Shown here: positions 31,001-38,104 of the stretch, piece by piece | Layout: every line of letters starts with the position of its first letter | Position numbering within the stretch: position 1 is the first letter of the stretch | NCBI GenBank assembly: GCA_016718805.1 | Contig: JADKCP010000001.1 | Location: forward strand, 434,001 to 498,000 | Length of the DNA: 64,000 nt | Direction of reading: 5' to 3' | Source of the DNA: Bacteroidota bacterium | Lineage (GTDB): Bacteria; Bacteroidota; Bacteroidia; UBA4408 | Notes under the pieces: generated by a model | Databases searched by the model: none | Told to the model about the DNA's origin: nothing | Seen by the model: only the letters and a program-made list of their open reading frames with translations | Position numbers and translations under genes: made by a program

Positions 31001-31935
31001 CAGCTCCAGGTCCACAGCAATCATGCGGTAAAACTTTGACCAACATTACCGATCAGATATTCTGTATCCCGGTAGTAGGAGCAAGCAATTATCGCTATAC
31101 TGCTGTAAATGCAGCCTTGGGTTACAATGCAACCGCCGATCGTAATTCAACCTTAAATGATTTCCGATTAAACTGGTTACCAACTGTTAGCGGAGTAGGA
31201 TTACGTTATGCAACTACTTACGACATCACCGTTCAAAACAATGTGGGTGGAGTATGGAGCACAGCAGGAACAATGTGTCAGGTAACAACTCCGGCACAAC
31301 CGCTTACTCAATTGCAACCGGCTTATTGCTTGTATACTTTACCAACGTTTAGTACTCCAATTTACTGCAACGCAGTACCTGCAGCTACTAACTACCGTTA
31401 CCGCATCACCGATGTTGCAACTAGCGGAGCTACCTACACTAAGATTATTGACCGTAATGCACCATCAACCGATTTCCGATTTACCTGGACTTTAGTATGC
31501 TGCGGCGGATTAAATGTGTTACCAAACACACCATATAATGTAGAGGTAGCAAGTTATGCCGGAGGAGTATGGAGTGCTTATGGAACAGTTTGTACAGTAA
31601 CAACAAGTGCTACAGTACCACGCTACAATCCATTCTTAGCTGAAGAAGGAAAAGTTGAAACTGCAGCCGCAGATTTAGGATTAAGTGTATATCCAAATCC
31701 ATCAGCAGTAAATGAAACTTACTACATTGAGTTAAATGGAATACAACAAGCAAATGAAAAAGTTGTTATCAACATTTACAATGTGTTGGGAGCGAAAGTT
31801 TACAGCACACAGGTAATCACCAAAGAAGAGAGCCGAGTAGTATTACAACCTGAACAAACATTAGCTGCGGGAGTATACACAGTAGAAGCTCAAATCAATG
31901 GCACTGTTAGCCGAGTTAAGTTTGTAGTGAAGTAA
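22003..31935 (+). CDS. Giant multidomain T9SS surface protein, cassette B (3310 residues)
   Basis: Signal peptide ends near residue 34 (GKLQAQ). A first parallel beta-helix region (about 36-560) is followed by an Ig-like domain and a roughly 460-residue beta-helix unit (about 660-1120, starting GTYTINSALPTGGTNYQTF). Next come CARDB-like and Ig-like domains, two of them near-copies around LNWYAAASGGTPLF and LKWYAAPTGGTALF. A second copy of the beta-helix unit (about 2053-2510, GNYTINSTLPTSGTNF) precedes Fn3 (2515-2610), the choice-of-anchor-J-like domain (2614-2785), four stalk repeats (2790-3192) and the T9SS type A sorting domain (3213-3310). It is predicted to be a large surface adhesin. 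It is divergent from its regulator and kinase and has a type 2 operator at its promoter. The 3' 2.1 kb is nearly identical to that of the other giants; one codon is missing relative to copy A near YEYTHNTNSDFRLKW. Confidence 0.9.
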   Translation: MSKNFTTIQRIKQLKNVLAVLFLILILWAGKLQAQVTVSPGVGGPYATVNAAFAAINAGTHTGAVTIAISANTTEPAAPTVLAANGVGAANYSSITIYPTSASVVVAGASTATNGVLVFNGADNITINGNLNNGSGTTRNLTIQNTPAAVTTAHSVLWFQGTATAPALGCTNIVVKNTNIQGNGNLAGTTGTTTYSTGIVFVGTTAASSTTLGANHDNITISNNLIKRVTNGIHMGNAIATPITNLIIQDNEIGSAVAAEAVYYRGMWLSNISGAIVRRNHVFNIIPTLSTQTLDRMGIEIAGTGSANNLIERNHIHGLATYSTSGYGGYGININGGNNHTIVNNLVYDIQGYGWTTQANCPEGIRLSAGTGHKVYYNSVHLYGQLTGTTTRYSAAFVVAATTVTGIDVRNNIFSNQMTAPNSTTTENMVMWFAASYNFATAGNTINNNGIFLTPASANHIVGKVGTTVGSGNSTSLGAWQTASSGDANSVPSTSQLAPFTSNTNLTIPVSTSTLLESGGIAIASLGLPNSDYTATSRPAGTGIAPDIGAYEFEGIGAGGCTTPPTPGTATATPNSGICPGATIVLDLTGASGGIGQTYQWQSSATSGSGFTNIGGSQGGSLLNTTATTTLYYRCLVTCSGNTQTSTEVLVTLNPALPAGTYTINSALPTGGTNYQTFNDAVAALSCGIAGPIVFHVDASSGPYVEQVQIGSIFGTSAVNTITFNGNGRELTFAATLSTAPGTFVLNGADYIVVNNLTISSTGTTYGLACHLWNGANNNSFTNCTFTVPADLTPTTLVPFSISGSATSGTATGTGGDNNTVTGCTMNSGYYNTTLVSGSNNQVINCTILNFYFYGVYVSSQIGSLVSGNTIQRPTRTNGSTFYGVYVIGTSNNNLVEKNRISRPFEMNPTSTSTAYGIYCSIDASPGSENKFYNNLISDMSGDGLTAGLYLTGADYVKAYHNTISLDNAASTAGTTYGIYSTGTLGGIDIKNNMITVRRGGSGTKYCLYFTGGLQTSNYNNLFINSPAGTNYVGYNGTTNFNTLLDWQGANGGIWDQQSADADPNFTNPGLGNYQPNSISVDDIGTPVGVSTDILNNSRSLVNPDIGAYEFTIPATIDLGAFELVTPAATGCYSDVETIVVKIKNYGSAVNFTTHPTTVTCNVTGAGTATLTGTPTGILGVNQTMNVTLTGTFDMSVNGVYNFDAFTTCASDLLPLNNSMTTETITRAAVVAGTLASSQTDLCLSGAPVITLTGSANGSIQWQSSTTSATGPWTNVGAGLSTYSPGTISTTTYFQAITSCLLASATSNVVTVTVNNPSLTGTNSPQNLCGTGSVNFTGTASPGSTLNWYAAASGGTPLFTGSPFTTPVISTTTNYWVAASAGGGGSTNVGALSPSIGTTSTSTLTNHFMIFDVVTSSLTINTVTIYPTAAIGSNYDIVIQNSGSTQIFSTGTFTNTVTGGSTPQVVTLNATLPAGTGYRMGVITNAGMTRNTTGASYPYSAPGYLNITGNTFDVNYWYYFYDWSIVTGCESSRTMVTANVTAAPTISPSTTLSLVCSGGSTTLNVSSSNPDYTYTWMPGSLTGTSVNVNPASTQIYTVTAVDNSAGPFTGCTQVGNVTITAQPAAATIVSTPEGFCLVGGSATLTLNPSSGYPVNSIQWQDSPNNSVFNPIVGAVNPSYVTPVITSTTYYKAQIKDGNNAVCLEPTYSLLINDPQVLTTTPGSTTGTGTVNLSATSTPGSSLKWYAAPTGGTALFTGPTFTTPPIGATTNYYVSASAGTGSTYTGKPTLDLAATTGGGLASYTNFDAYSNFILETVDVYPFGATDGAAGTVTVELRNSAGTSLMTQVVNVIAHSSTALSVPQTITLNFPITPGTGYRLGVAAWTGGVTNMYRNDNGVYPYTVPGVMSITGASIASPPYVYFYYNWKISTPCESGRTAVQAEYIAPALDASIALNAPAPPSAVAGMNTVSVNISNLSVSTTITDLSLSYTDGIVSNTESFSGLNILAGTSQIVTFLVPYNVVNTFNFSASILTVNGVPDASSANNTTTPVSICVGLAGNYTINSTLPTSGTNFNNLVDVGIALSCGISGPVVFDMQSSFTEQVTITPINGASAVNTITFNGNGNSLSYAATVSTAPHTLALNGADYLRFNDLTFNGTGGTYALVCHLWNGADNNMFTNCTFNAPANGTSTTQVPFSISGSATSATAVGVSGNNNIITGCTMFSGYYNTTLVGASATPNTGNQVINCNILDQYFYGIYCSNQNGAIIRGNNLSRPTRTTLSTFYGVYVIGTSSNMLVEKNTIRNTYATAPSTTGTTYNIYCTIDATAGNENKFINNLIADINFAGTIYGMYMSGSDYWKAYHNTISLNQTSSTSTSTAYGIYCTGTVNYDVRNNLVYITRGGASTKYCVYYSNPGVATSNNNNLYINAAAGTNYVGYNGVGYTTLSAWQAANPSLDNLSASVDPLFINPAGGNYTPNAPALNGIGASLGIVDDLVGTPRTANPDPGAIEFGIAVAPPSCASVTVNNVNCISATSLSWPYPSGFPSGTLVYVGTDGGGVTTPISLVAGQDIGIANSITLPALQAGTLYYYYIEPYNALGSATGCTIGSFTSGSSVTQTPTQSPSSYTETMDNNVTPPALPCGMTSSNENFPADAFTWYTASGAANAHAGTRYLRIDKNTNNTTPKDDWIYSAPMNLTGGKLYRIYFWHRVGTAGSENFEVFLSNSSDAATMLTTSAVFTGASNLLTYKLDSTADIIPPFSGIYYYGIHANGAANGRSLYMDDIQVKQVPVAAMDPASCITVPSLYDQLLVQPVYQAQDYKFKIENLANSFSYEYTHNTNSDFRLKWAPGVTYDLSYDVSVSYKKNNVWSPYGPSCVVTMGPFPTTQLRGASCGATLTDLYTPLYIDSVGGANDYEYRIVQNTLAYDHTWMRGAPVLDYRLYWAYQTSPLLVERVQFGFTYDVQVRALVGRTGPAQGNLPGTMGTFGPTCTVTLNGQPQTQLVAAPGPQQSCGKTLTNITDQIFCIPVVGASNYRYTAVNAALGYNATADRNSTLNDFRLNWLPTVSGVGLRYATTYDITVQNNVGGVWSTAGTMCQVTTPAQPLTQLQPAYCLYTLPTFSTPIYCNAVPAATNYRYRITDVATSGATYTKIIDRNAPSTDFRFTWTLVCCGGLNVLPNTPYNVEVASYAGGVWSAYGTVCTVTTSATVPRYNPFLAEEGKVETAAADLGLSVYPNPSAVNETYYIELNGIQQANEKVVINIYNVLGAKVYSTQVITKEESRVVLQPEQTLAAGVYTVEAQINGTVSRVKFVVK
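29836..31935 (+). repeat. 3' giant-gene module, copy B (about 2.1 kb direct repeat)
   Basis: Same content and orientation as 15043-17145 and 52714-54797. In the fourth stalk repeat, copies A and B are nearly identical while copy C differs, so blocks of similarity are not uniform among the three. Confidence 0.88.
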
Positions 31936-31949
31936 TAAATAAGTAATTA

Positions 31950-31990
31950 GAGCAAAGCCTCCTGAGTAATCAGGGGGCTTTGTTTTTTTA
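31950..31990 (+). terminator. Rho-independent terminator after cassette B giant
   Basis: The hairpin CAAAGCCTCCTGA / TCAGGGGGCTTTG, with a four-base loop, is followed by a run of seven T. Confidence 0.85.
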
Positions 31991-32052
31991 TACAGGTTTT
32001 TGAATATGATGTAAATCAGCATAGGACTCTTACATTAATTAATGAAAAGACT

Positions 32053-32060
32053 TACCTTTG
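32053..32060 (+). promoter_or_regulatory. -7 box of trhO
   Basis: The exact TAnnTTTG box TACCTTTG ends 21 bp before the ATG at 32082. It overlaps an in-frame TTG at 32058, which argues against that codon as the start. Confidence 0.5.
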
Positions 32061-32081
32061 CAGCGGTTTAAAATAAGCTAT

Positions 32082-33152
32082 ATGGTATTGCATAACCGTG
32101 TTAACAAAAAGGAACTTAAGGAACAATTAATGAACGAGAAAATAAGGCGAATTACGCTTTCATTTTACCGTTATGTAAAAATTGACGATCCAAGCTTGCT
32201 TCGTGATGAAATGTATAAAAGATGGTCGGAAATGAAGGTATTTGGTAGAATTTATTTTGCCAATGAAGGTGTAAATGCCCAATTGAGTGTGCCTGAAGAT
32301 AATTTTGAAAATTTTAAAAGAGACCTTTATTCGGATAAGCGTTTTGAAAATGTACCATTTAAAATTGCGGTCGAAGATGATGGTAAATCATTTTATAAAC
32401 TTGCAGTAAAGGTGCGAAGAAAAATTGTTGCTGACGGACTCAACGACGACACGTTCGATGTTAGTAACGTAGGTAAACACCTTAGTGCACGCGAATTTAA
32501 TGAGGCGATGGAAACTCCTGGAACCATTGTGGTAGATATGCGAAATCATTACGAAAGCGAAATTGGCCATTTTGAAAATGCTATTTGTCCGGATGTTGAC
32601 ACTTTTCGTGAAGAGTTGCCGTTGGTACTTGATTTATTACAAGATAAAAAGGAAAACAAATTACTACTCTATTGCACAGGAGGAATTCGCTGCGAAAAGG
32701 CAAGTGCATTTTTTAAGCATCATGGATTTGAAGACGTGAATCAGCTCCATGGTGGAATTATTGACTATGCTCGACAAGTTAAAGCAGAAAACTTAACCTC
32801 TAAATTTAAAGGTAAAAATTTTGTTTTTGATGAGAGAATGGGTGAGAAGGTTGGTAATGAAATTATTAGCCATTGCCATCAATGCGACAGCCTTTGCGAT
32901 GAACATGTAAACTGTGCGAACGACGATTGTCATTTGTTATTTATACAATGCCCCTCATGTGCTGAAAAAATGAAAGGTTGTTGTTCCGAAGCATGCATGC
33001 AAATTATTTCCTTGCCGGTTGAAGCGCAAAGAAAATTAAGAAAAGGACGGAAGAAGGAAGATTCTTTATCGGTGTATAAAAGTAGGCTTAGGCCCAATTT
33101 AAAAGCATTAAGCTCAGGAGATATTAAGTATATGCACAATACAGGGAACTAA
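32082..33152 (+). CDS. trhO: tRNA uridine(34) 5-hydroxylase TrhO (rhodanese family, YceA type)
   Basis: A cytosolic enzyme of the YceA/TrhO family, which makes 5-hydroxyuridine at the wobble position of tRNA from prephenate-derived chemistry. The N-terminal ferredoxin-like domain carries ISFY-like LSFYRYVKIDDP and FGRIYFANEGVNAQ. The rhodanese domain carries FDVSNVGKHLSAREF, DMRNHYESEIGHFENA and the active-site loop YCTGGIRCEKAS. The C-terminal cysteine-rich part (CHQCDSLCDEHVNC, CPSCAEKMKGCC) is typical of the family. The ATG at 32082 gives MVLHNRVNKKEL, which aligns with the start of the E. coli protein. An in-frame TTG 24 bp upstream lies inside the -7 box and is rejected. It stands alone, followed by a bidirectional terminator. 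Confidence 0.93.
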   Translation: MVLHNRVNKKELKEQLMNEKIRRITLSFYRYVKIDDPSLLRDEMYKRWSEMKVFGRIYFANEGVNAQLSVPEDNFENFKRDLYSDKRFENVPFKIAVEDDGKSFYKLAVKVRRKIVADGLNDDTFDVSNVGKHLSAREFNEAMETPGTIVVDMRNHYESEIGHFENAICPDVDTFREELPLVLDLLQDKKENKLLLYCTGGIRCEKASAFFKHHGFEDVNQLHGGIIDYARQVKAENLTSKFKGKNFVFDERMGEKVGNEIISHCHQCDSLCDEHVNCANDDCHLLFIQCPSCAEKMKGCCSEACMQIISLPVEAQRKLRKGRKKEDSLSVYKSRLRPNLKALSSGDIKYMHNTGN

Positions 33153-33177
33153 TTTATTGTAGATACATGCACAAAAG

Positions 33178-33210
33178 AAAAGGCGCTACCTATGAAGCGC
33201 CTTTCTTTTT
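33178..33210. terminator. Bidirectional terminator between trhO and the Fn3-repeat gene
   Basis: The hairpin AAAGGCGCT / AGCGCCTTT is followed by a T-rich tract on the plus strand. It serves the convergent genes ending at 33152 and 33217. Confidence 0.75.
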
Positions 33211-33216
33211 GTGGTA

Positions 33217-36200
33217 TTATTTCACAATTAGTTTTTGACGTATAACTTGACTTTTACTAAGTGCATTTAACAAATAGCAACCGCTAGCTAAATTTTCGAT
33301 ATTAATAGTAACTGAAGAATTGGCGCTAAGTTTATTTTGCCAAACTATCCTTCCATCCAACGACAAAATTGAAATTACAAACTGTTCATTTTGGCTAGTT
33401 GTATTTTTAATAAATAGTTGATTCGTTGCTGGATTAGGGTAAACCATAATTCCGGCATTTTCAGAATAAAGTGATTGATCATTAACCATAAAAGAGGTGG
33501 TAAATTTCCAAACTTCACTCCAAGGATAATTTGTTGTTCCATCACTGGCTCTCACTCTCCAATAATAGGTAGTTAACAAATTAAGATTTTGTGATTGTAT
33601 AGTATCAACTGATGAATTCAACACCACAGGATTTGTAAAGATAGAATCTGTAGCATATTGACATTCATAAGAACTTACACCAGCTACTGTAGTCCACTTA
33701 AATAGCACAGGCGATAATAATCCGGTATCGTTATTTAAAGGAAGTAGTTGCAAAGGGATGGTACCGTCGGCTGTTCCAAATTTCCAAATCTGACTCCAGG
33801 GTGATGTTGCTACTCCTAAAACAGCACGTACTCTCCAAAAGTATGTTGATAAACTTTGAAGCGACAAGGATACCGCACTGGTGTCATTTGCCAACAAAGT
33901 GACAGGTGAGTTGAACAACGAATCTAAGGCATATTCACATTCATAAGAAGAGGCAGCTGTTACTGGAAACCAACTAAAATTAGCAGGACTACTAACTCCG
34001 GTAGACAAATCAGCAGGGGCATATTGAACCGGAGCCAATATTAATGGATTCTCGGTGTTGAAGCTCCAAACGGTACTCCAAGGTGAACTTACATTTCCTA
34101 AAACACCTCTTACACGCCAGAAGTACTTTGTTAACGGACTTAAGGGAAGAGAAATTACAGTAGTATCATTTGCCAACAAAGTAGTTGCAGCACTAAACAA
34201 CGAATCTACGTCATATTCACATTCGTAAGAAGATGCAAGGGGTAGTGAGTTCCAGGTAAAACTAACAGGGCTGCTCAAGCCAGTTGAACCATCATTAGGT
34301 GTAATTAAAGCAGTAGCAAAAGTCAATGGATTTTCAGTTGTAAATTTCCAAATGCTACTCCAGGCAGAATAGGCATTATCGTCAACTCCTCTTACATGCC
34401 AATAATACGTAGTTAAAGGGTCTATTAATCCTGAGTTGGCAGAAGTATCGAAACTCATTACTGTTATTGAATTTGTAAACAACGAATCGGTTGAATATTC
34501 GCATTCAAAGCCGCTTGCAAAAGCTAATGGATACCAAGTAAACGTTACCGGCTGTGGTACGTCGGTTGCTTCATCTTCAGGGGCAAATAGTATAGGTACT
34601 CCTGTAAAGGGATTTAATGTGGTAAATGAAAAAACACTCGACCAAGGAGTATATCCTGAAGCATTTGCAGCTCTCACTTTCCAATAATAAACAGTTTCAC
34701 TATTCAAGCCGTTGATAACGCCGGTAGTATCTGTTGTGCTGAATGTTGAAGCACTATTAAATGTTGAGGAGGTAGAATAGCTGTATTCATAACTAATTAC
34801 ACCAGCCAGCGAATTCCAACTTAAAGGCACTGAAGCGATTGATAATCCTGTAGATAAATCAGCAGGTGCCAATAAATTAGGTGCTTGAGCCAATTGATAA
34901 AGGGTTGTAAACGACCAAGGAGATGACCAACCTGAGGTATCTACCGAATCAAATACAGCAACTTGCCAATAATAAGTTTGACCATATTGCGACAAAGTAA
35001 TATCAGCGCGTGAATTGGTGCCAATTGAGTTGCCGGTTTGGGGGAACACGTTAAATAATGGACTAGTATCAAAGCGATAAATATATCCAACAGCACCAGA
35101 AACTCCTGACCAATTAATTTCTGTTGTAAGCGCCAGACCCGTATCACCGTCCAAAGGAGAGGTGTGCACCAGTTCATTCAAGGTAGTAAAATCCCATGTT
35201 TCAGACCAAGCAGTTGTATCAACAAGATTAATGGCTTTTACTTTCCAAAAATACTGCTGATTAAAAAATAGATTGGTCGCAAAATAATTAGAGCTAGTTG
35301 AAGTTATTAATTTTACCATTGGCGAACTAAAAGAAGCAGAAGTATCATACACAACCAAGTAAGCACTAGAGCCGCTTAAATTGCTCCAGTTTAAATTTGC
35401 TCTTGGGGTTACTTGAGTTGCATGATTTAAAGGAGATGTGAGAATTACACTATCGGCAGTAGTAAATGACCATGCGCTTGTCCAACTTGAAGTATCTAAA
35501 GAATGAAAAGCCCTAACTTTCCAGTAATAGGTAGTTCCAAAATATAAATTTAGAACTTGCTGATCGGATGTTGCACTTTGATAAGTTGCACTTAACGGCG
35601 ATGAAAAGTTGAGTGAGGTATCAAGTAAAACTTGGTATCCCGTAGTTCCTTCAACTGCGTTCCAGTTAAGTGTAACACGCGAAGGAATAGCCAAAGCTCC
35701 ATTTGAAGGTGCTGTTTGAATTACATTGTCGATAACGGTAAAGCTCCACAATGTGGACCATTGTGAAGTGTCGGCTAAATTGTGCGCTCTAGCATGCCAG
35801 TAATAAGTTTCACCAAAAAGCAAATTGGCTGTTTTATGTTCCGAAATACTATCGTTGCTAGCATAAACATAATTAGGAGATGAAAAACTTAAAGAGGTAT
35901 CGTATTCAACATCGTAATTAATTGGATCTGTAACATAATTCCAGTTTAACAAAGCATTCGGAAACTGATTCGTTGTATTGTTTCCAGGACTAGTAAGTGT
36001 TAAGGCTGCAAGTGTAGTAAAATTCCAAGTTTGCGACCACTGAGTTGTATCATTTGCATGCCATGCTCTAACTCTCCAAAAATAAGATGCTCCAAATTCT
36101 AAATTAAGCGGTGTCCAATTAGAAATTGAATCAGCTAATACAGCAGTTCGCAAATCCAACGAATTAAATCCGGATGTTTTATCAAGCTGTACCTCATACT

Positions 36201-36921
36201 TAGTGATTCCCGAAATATAATCCCAATTCAACTCAACACTGGGTGAAAGAAAGCTTGCCCCATTGGTGGGTGCAGTTAATGTAACACTGTCTAGAGTGGT
36301 ATAGGAATAAATAGGAGTCCAGTCAGTTGTATCAATCGCATGCATTGCCCGAACACGCCAGTAATAAGTTGTTCCAAACTTTAATTGAGCGGTATAGAAA
36401 TAAGAAAGTGAATCAGGTTGAAATATTTCCAAAAAGGAAGGCGAATTAAAAGTTACCAATTCGTCGAGCTGTACTTGAAAATTTGTACACCCGTCGCTAT
36501 TGCTCCAATTTAAAAAACTTCGAGGGCTTTGAGCAATTGCTCCATTGGCCGGTGAAGATATAGTTAACTCAGCTTGTGTGGTAAAACTAAAAATTGCTGT
36601 CCAGTCAGATGAATCTGCTGTGCCGGTTGTTTTTAGTGCGCGTACTTGCCAGTAATAGGTTGTTCCGTAATACAATTGTGAATTGGTGAATTCGCTAGAA
36701 GTGCTCGTTTGAACCGGAGCAGAAAGCAGGGTAGCACTCGTATCAATCTTAAATTCATAGCTGGTAGCCCCTGTAACACTGTACCAATTTATTTTAGTGG
36801 CAGCAGGATTATTTTGAGAACCATCGGCAGGTGCAGTAATTAAGGGTGTTGGTAAAATTGCGAAAGTATTTTCTAAGGTAATAAGAACCAACAATAAAAT
36901 AAGTGTAACGTGCTTCTTCAT
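33217..36921 (-). CDS. Secreted protein with 12 fibronectin-III-like repeats and T9SS sorting domain
   Basis: A 1234-residue protein with signal peptide MKKHVTLILLLVLITLENTF, followed by about twelve tandem repeats of roughly 93 residues. Each repeat runs from an SP.(N/D)G opening through a W.....Y....D core to YYWRVRA and a closing W.FTT. A T9SS type A sorting domain (from about residue 1160, IMVYPNPATNQLFIKN) ends the protein. The last repeats (8-12) are more alike to each other (STGLSSPV, YECEYALDSLF) than to repeats 1-7, suggesting stepwise internal duplication. The repeats form a rod-like beta-sandwich array; an adhesive or spacer role at the cell surface is likely. It is not part of the kinase cassettes: it has no regulator next to it, and its sorting domain differs from that of the giants. 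Confidence 0.88.
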   Translation of the reverse strand: MKKHVTLILLLVLITLENTFAILPTPLITAPADGSQNNPAATKINWYSVTGATSYEFKIDTSATLLSAPVQTSTSSEFTNSQLYYGTTYYWQVRALKTTGTADSSDWTAIFSFTTQAELTISSPANGAIAQSPRSFLNWSNSDGCTNFQVQLDELVTFNSPSFLEIFQPDSLSYFYTAQLKFGTTYYWRVRAMHAIDTTDWTPIYSYTTLDSVTLTAPTNGASFLSPSVELNWDYISGITKYEVQLDKTSGFNSLDLRTAVLADSISNWTPLNLEFGASYFWRVRAWHANDTTQWSQTWNFTTLAALTLTSPGNNTTNQFPNALLNWNYVTDPINYDVEYDTSLSFSSPNYVYASNDSISEHKTANLLFGETYYWHARAHNLADTSQWSTLWSFTVIDNVIQTAPSNGALAIPSRVTLNWNAVEGTTGYQVLLDTSLNFSSPLSATYQSATSDQQVLNLYFGTTYYWKVRAFHSLDTSSWTSAWSFTTADSVILTSPLNHATQVTPRANLNWSNLSGSSAYLVVYDTSASFSSPMVKLITSTSSNYFATNLFFNQQYFWKVKAINLVDTTAWSETWDFTTLNELVHTSPLDGDTGLALTTEINWSGVSGAVGYIYRFDTSPLFNVFPQTGNSIGTNSRADITLSQYGQTYYWQVAVFDSVDTSGWSSPWSFTTLYQLAQAPNLLAPADLSTGLSIASVPLSWNSLAGVISYEYSYSTSSTFNSASTFSTTDTTGVINGLNSETVYYWKVRAANASGYTPWSSVFSFTTLNPFTGVPILFAPEDEATDVPQPVTFTWYPLAFASGFECEYSTDSLFTNSITVMSFDTSANSGLIDPLTTYYWHVRGVDDNAYSAWSSIWKFTTENPLTFATALITPNDGSTGLSSPVSFTWNSLPLASSYECEYDVDSLFSAATTLLANDTTVISLPLSPLTKYFWRVRGVLGNVSSPWSTVWSFNTENPLILAPVQYAPADLSTGVSSPANFSWFPVTAASSYECEYALDSLFNSPVTLLANDTSAVSLSLQSLSTYFWRVRAVLGVATSPWSQIWKFGTADGTIPLQLLPLNNDTGLLSPVLFKWTTVAGVSSYECQYATDSIFTNPVVLNSSVDTIQSQNLNLLTTYYWRVRASDGTTNYPWSEVWKFTTSFMVNDQSLYSENAGIMVYPNPATNQLFIKNTTSQNEQFVISILSLDGRIVWQNKLSANSSVTINIENLASGCYLLNALSKSQVIRQKLIVK

Positions 36922-37223
36922 CTTCTAAATTTTGGTTGATGTAAATTTACTGAATATAAAAATCTAATGCTAATTCCAAAGGTGAATTAGTGAAAACAAA
37001 ATAAATCAGTATACAAGTGTGGTTCGTAAAAGGTTTTTATTTTTTTCAACAATTCGATGAGAATAGCTAAATAGATGAAGTTGAAAGTTGGTAAACAGCA
37101 GAAATTCAACAGTTTTTTGTTCATAAATTTGTTGGAAATAAAAAAAGGTGTAACTTCGCAGCCCCAAATGAAAAAATAGGTCAATTTATTTGGTGAAAGA
37201 AACAATTAAATAAATTAAACAAA
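36922..37223. other. Divergent intergenic region before the ribosomal-protein operon
   Basis: About 300 bp with no credible gene. It contains the rplM promoter (37128-37158) and presumably the promoter of the Fn3-repeat gene, for which I see no convincing -7 box. Neither operator family is present. Confidence 0.6.
37128..37158 (+). promoter_or_regulatory. Promoter of the rplM-rpsI-rpsB-tsf operon
   Basis: TTTG (37128-37131), a 19 bp spacer and TAACTTCG (37151-37158, one mismatch to TAnnTTTG) lie about 65 bp before rplM. Confidence 0.6.
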
Positions 37224-37679
37224 GTGGATACACAAAGTTATAAAACAGTTTCTGCAAACCGCGCTACTGTTAACAAGCAATGGGTTCTTATTGATGCTGA
37301 AAATGAGGTATTAGGTCGTTTAGCTTCAAAGGCTGCCAAAATTATTCGTGGCAAAAACAAAACTGAATTTACACCCCACGTTGATTGTGGCGATAATGTA
37401 ATTGTTATAAATGCCGAAAAAGTAAAACTTACCGGGAATAAAATGACCGAAAAGGAATATGTGCGTCATACAGGATATCCCGGAGGTCAGCGTTTTGCTA
37501 CACCTAAAGAATTGCTGGTACGTAAGCCTGAAGCAGTTGTAAAAATGGCGGTTCGTGGTATGTTACCAAAAACTAAATTGGGTAATGCTATTGCAAAAAA
37601 TTTATTCGTTTATGCTGGTGCAGAACATCCACATACAGCACAACAACCCAAAGAAATTAAATTAAATTCTATAAAATAA
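37224..37679 (+). CDS. rplM: 50S ribosomal protein L13
   Basis: A 151-residue protein of the large ribosomal subunit. Family motifs include DAENEVLGRLASKAAKIIRG, VDCGDNVIVINAEKVKLTG and the C-terminal VRGMLPKTKLG. The start is a GTG: the reading MDTQSYKTVSANRATV matches the usual Bacteroidota L13 N-terminus. It is first in the operon, four bases before rpsI. Confidence 0.97.
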   Translation: MDTQSYKTVSANRATVNKQWVLIDAENEVLGRLASKAAKIIRGKNKTEFTPHVDCGDNVIVINAEKVKLTGNKMTEKEYVRHTGYPGGQRFATPKELLVRKPEAVVKMAVRGMLPKTKLGNAIAKNLFVYAGAEHPHTAQQPKEIKLNSIK

Positions 37680-37683
37680 GTCA

Positions 37684-38070
37684 ATGGAAGTAACCAATAC
37701 ATTAGGACGTAGAAAGTCAGCTGTTGCCCGTGTTTATATGACCAAGGGCAAGGGTAATATCACTGTTAACGACAGAGATTTTAAAGAATATTTTCCAACT
37801 TCAACTTTACAATATGTGGTGAATCAGCCCTTCGCTTTAACCAATAATGTTGGAGAGTATGATATTACTGCAACTATTGATGGTGGAGGTGTTTCTGGAC
37901 AAGCCGAAGCGTTACGTTTAGGAATTTCAAGAGCGCTTTGCGAAGTGAATCCTGAGAATCGTGCTACATTAAAACCAATGGGTTTAATGACACGTGATCC
38001 TAGAATGGTAGAGCGTAAAAAGCCGGGTCAGAAAAAGGCAAGAAAACGTTTCCAATTCAGCAAACGTTAA
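37684..38070 (+). CDS. rpsI: 30S ribosomal protein S9
   Basis: A 128-residue small-subunit protein. Recognised by LGRRKSAVARVYMTKGKGNI, the GGGVSGQAEALRLGISRAL core, and the basic tail ending KKARKRFQFSKR, which reaches toward the P-site tRNA in the ribosome. It begins 4 bp after rplM, the usual L13-S9 pairing, and is followed by rpsB. Confidence 0.97.
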   Translation: MEVTNTLGRRKSAVARVYMTKGKGNITVNDRDFKEYFPTSTLQYVVNQPFALTNNVGEYDITATIDGGGVSGQAEALRLGISRALCEVNPENRATLKPMGLMTRDPRMVERKKPGQKKARKRFQFSKR

Positions 38071-38104
38071 TATTTATATTCAAAATAACAGAGATACAAT
38101 TTCA

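Noticed and set aside
32058..32081. TTG start for trhO eight codons upstream of the ATG
   Set aside because: The TTG is part of the -7 box TACCTTTG, and the ATG at 32082 aligns with known family N-termini.
36987..37205. 72-codon minus-strand open frame before rplM
   Set aside because: It covers the rplM promoter, is low-complexity, and has no recognisable domain.
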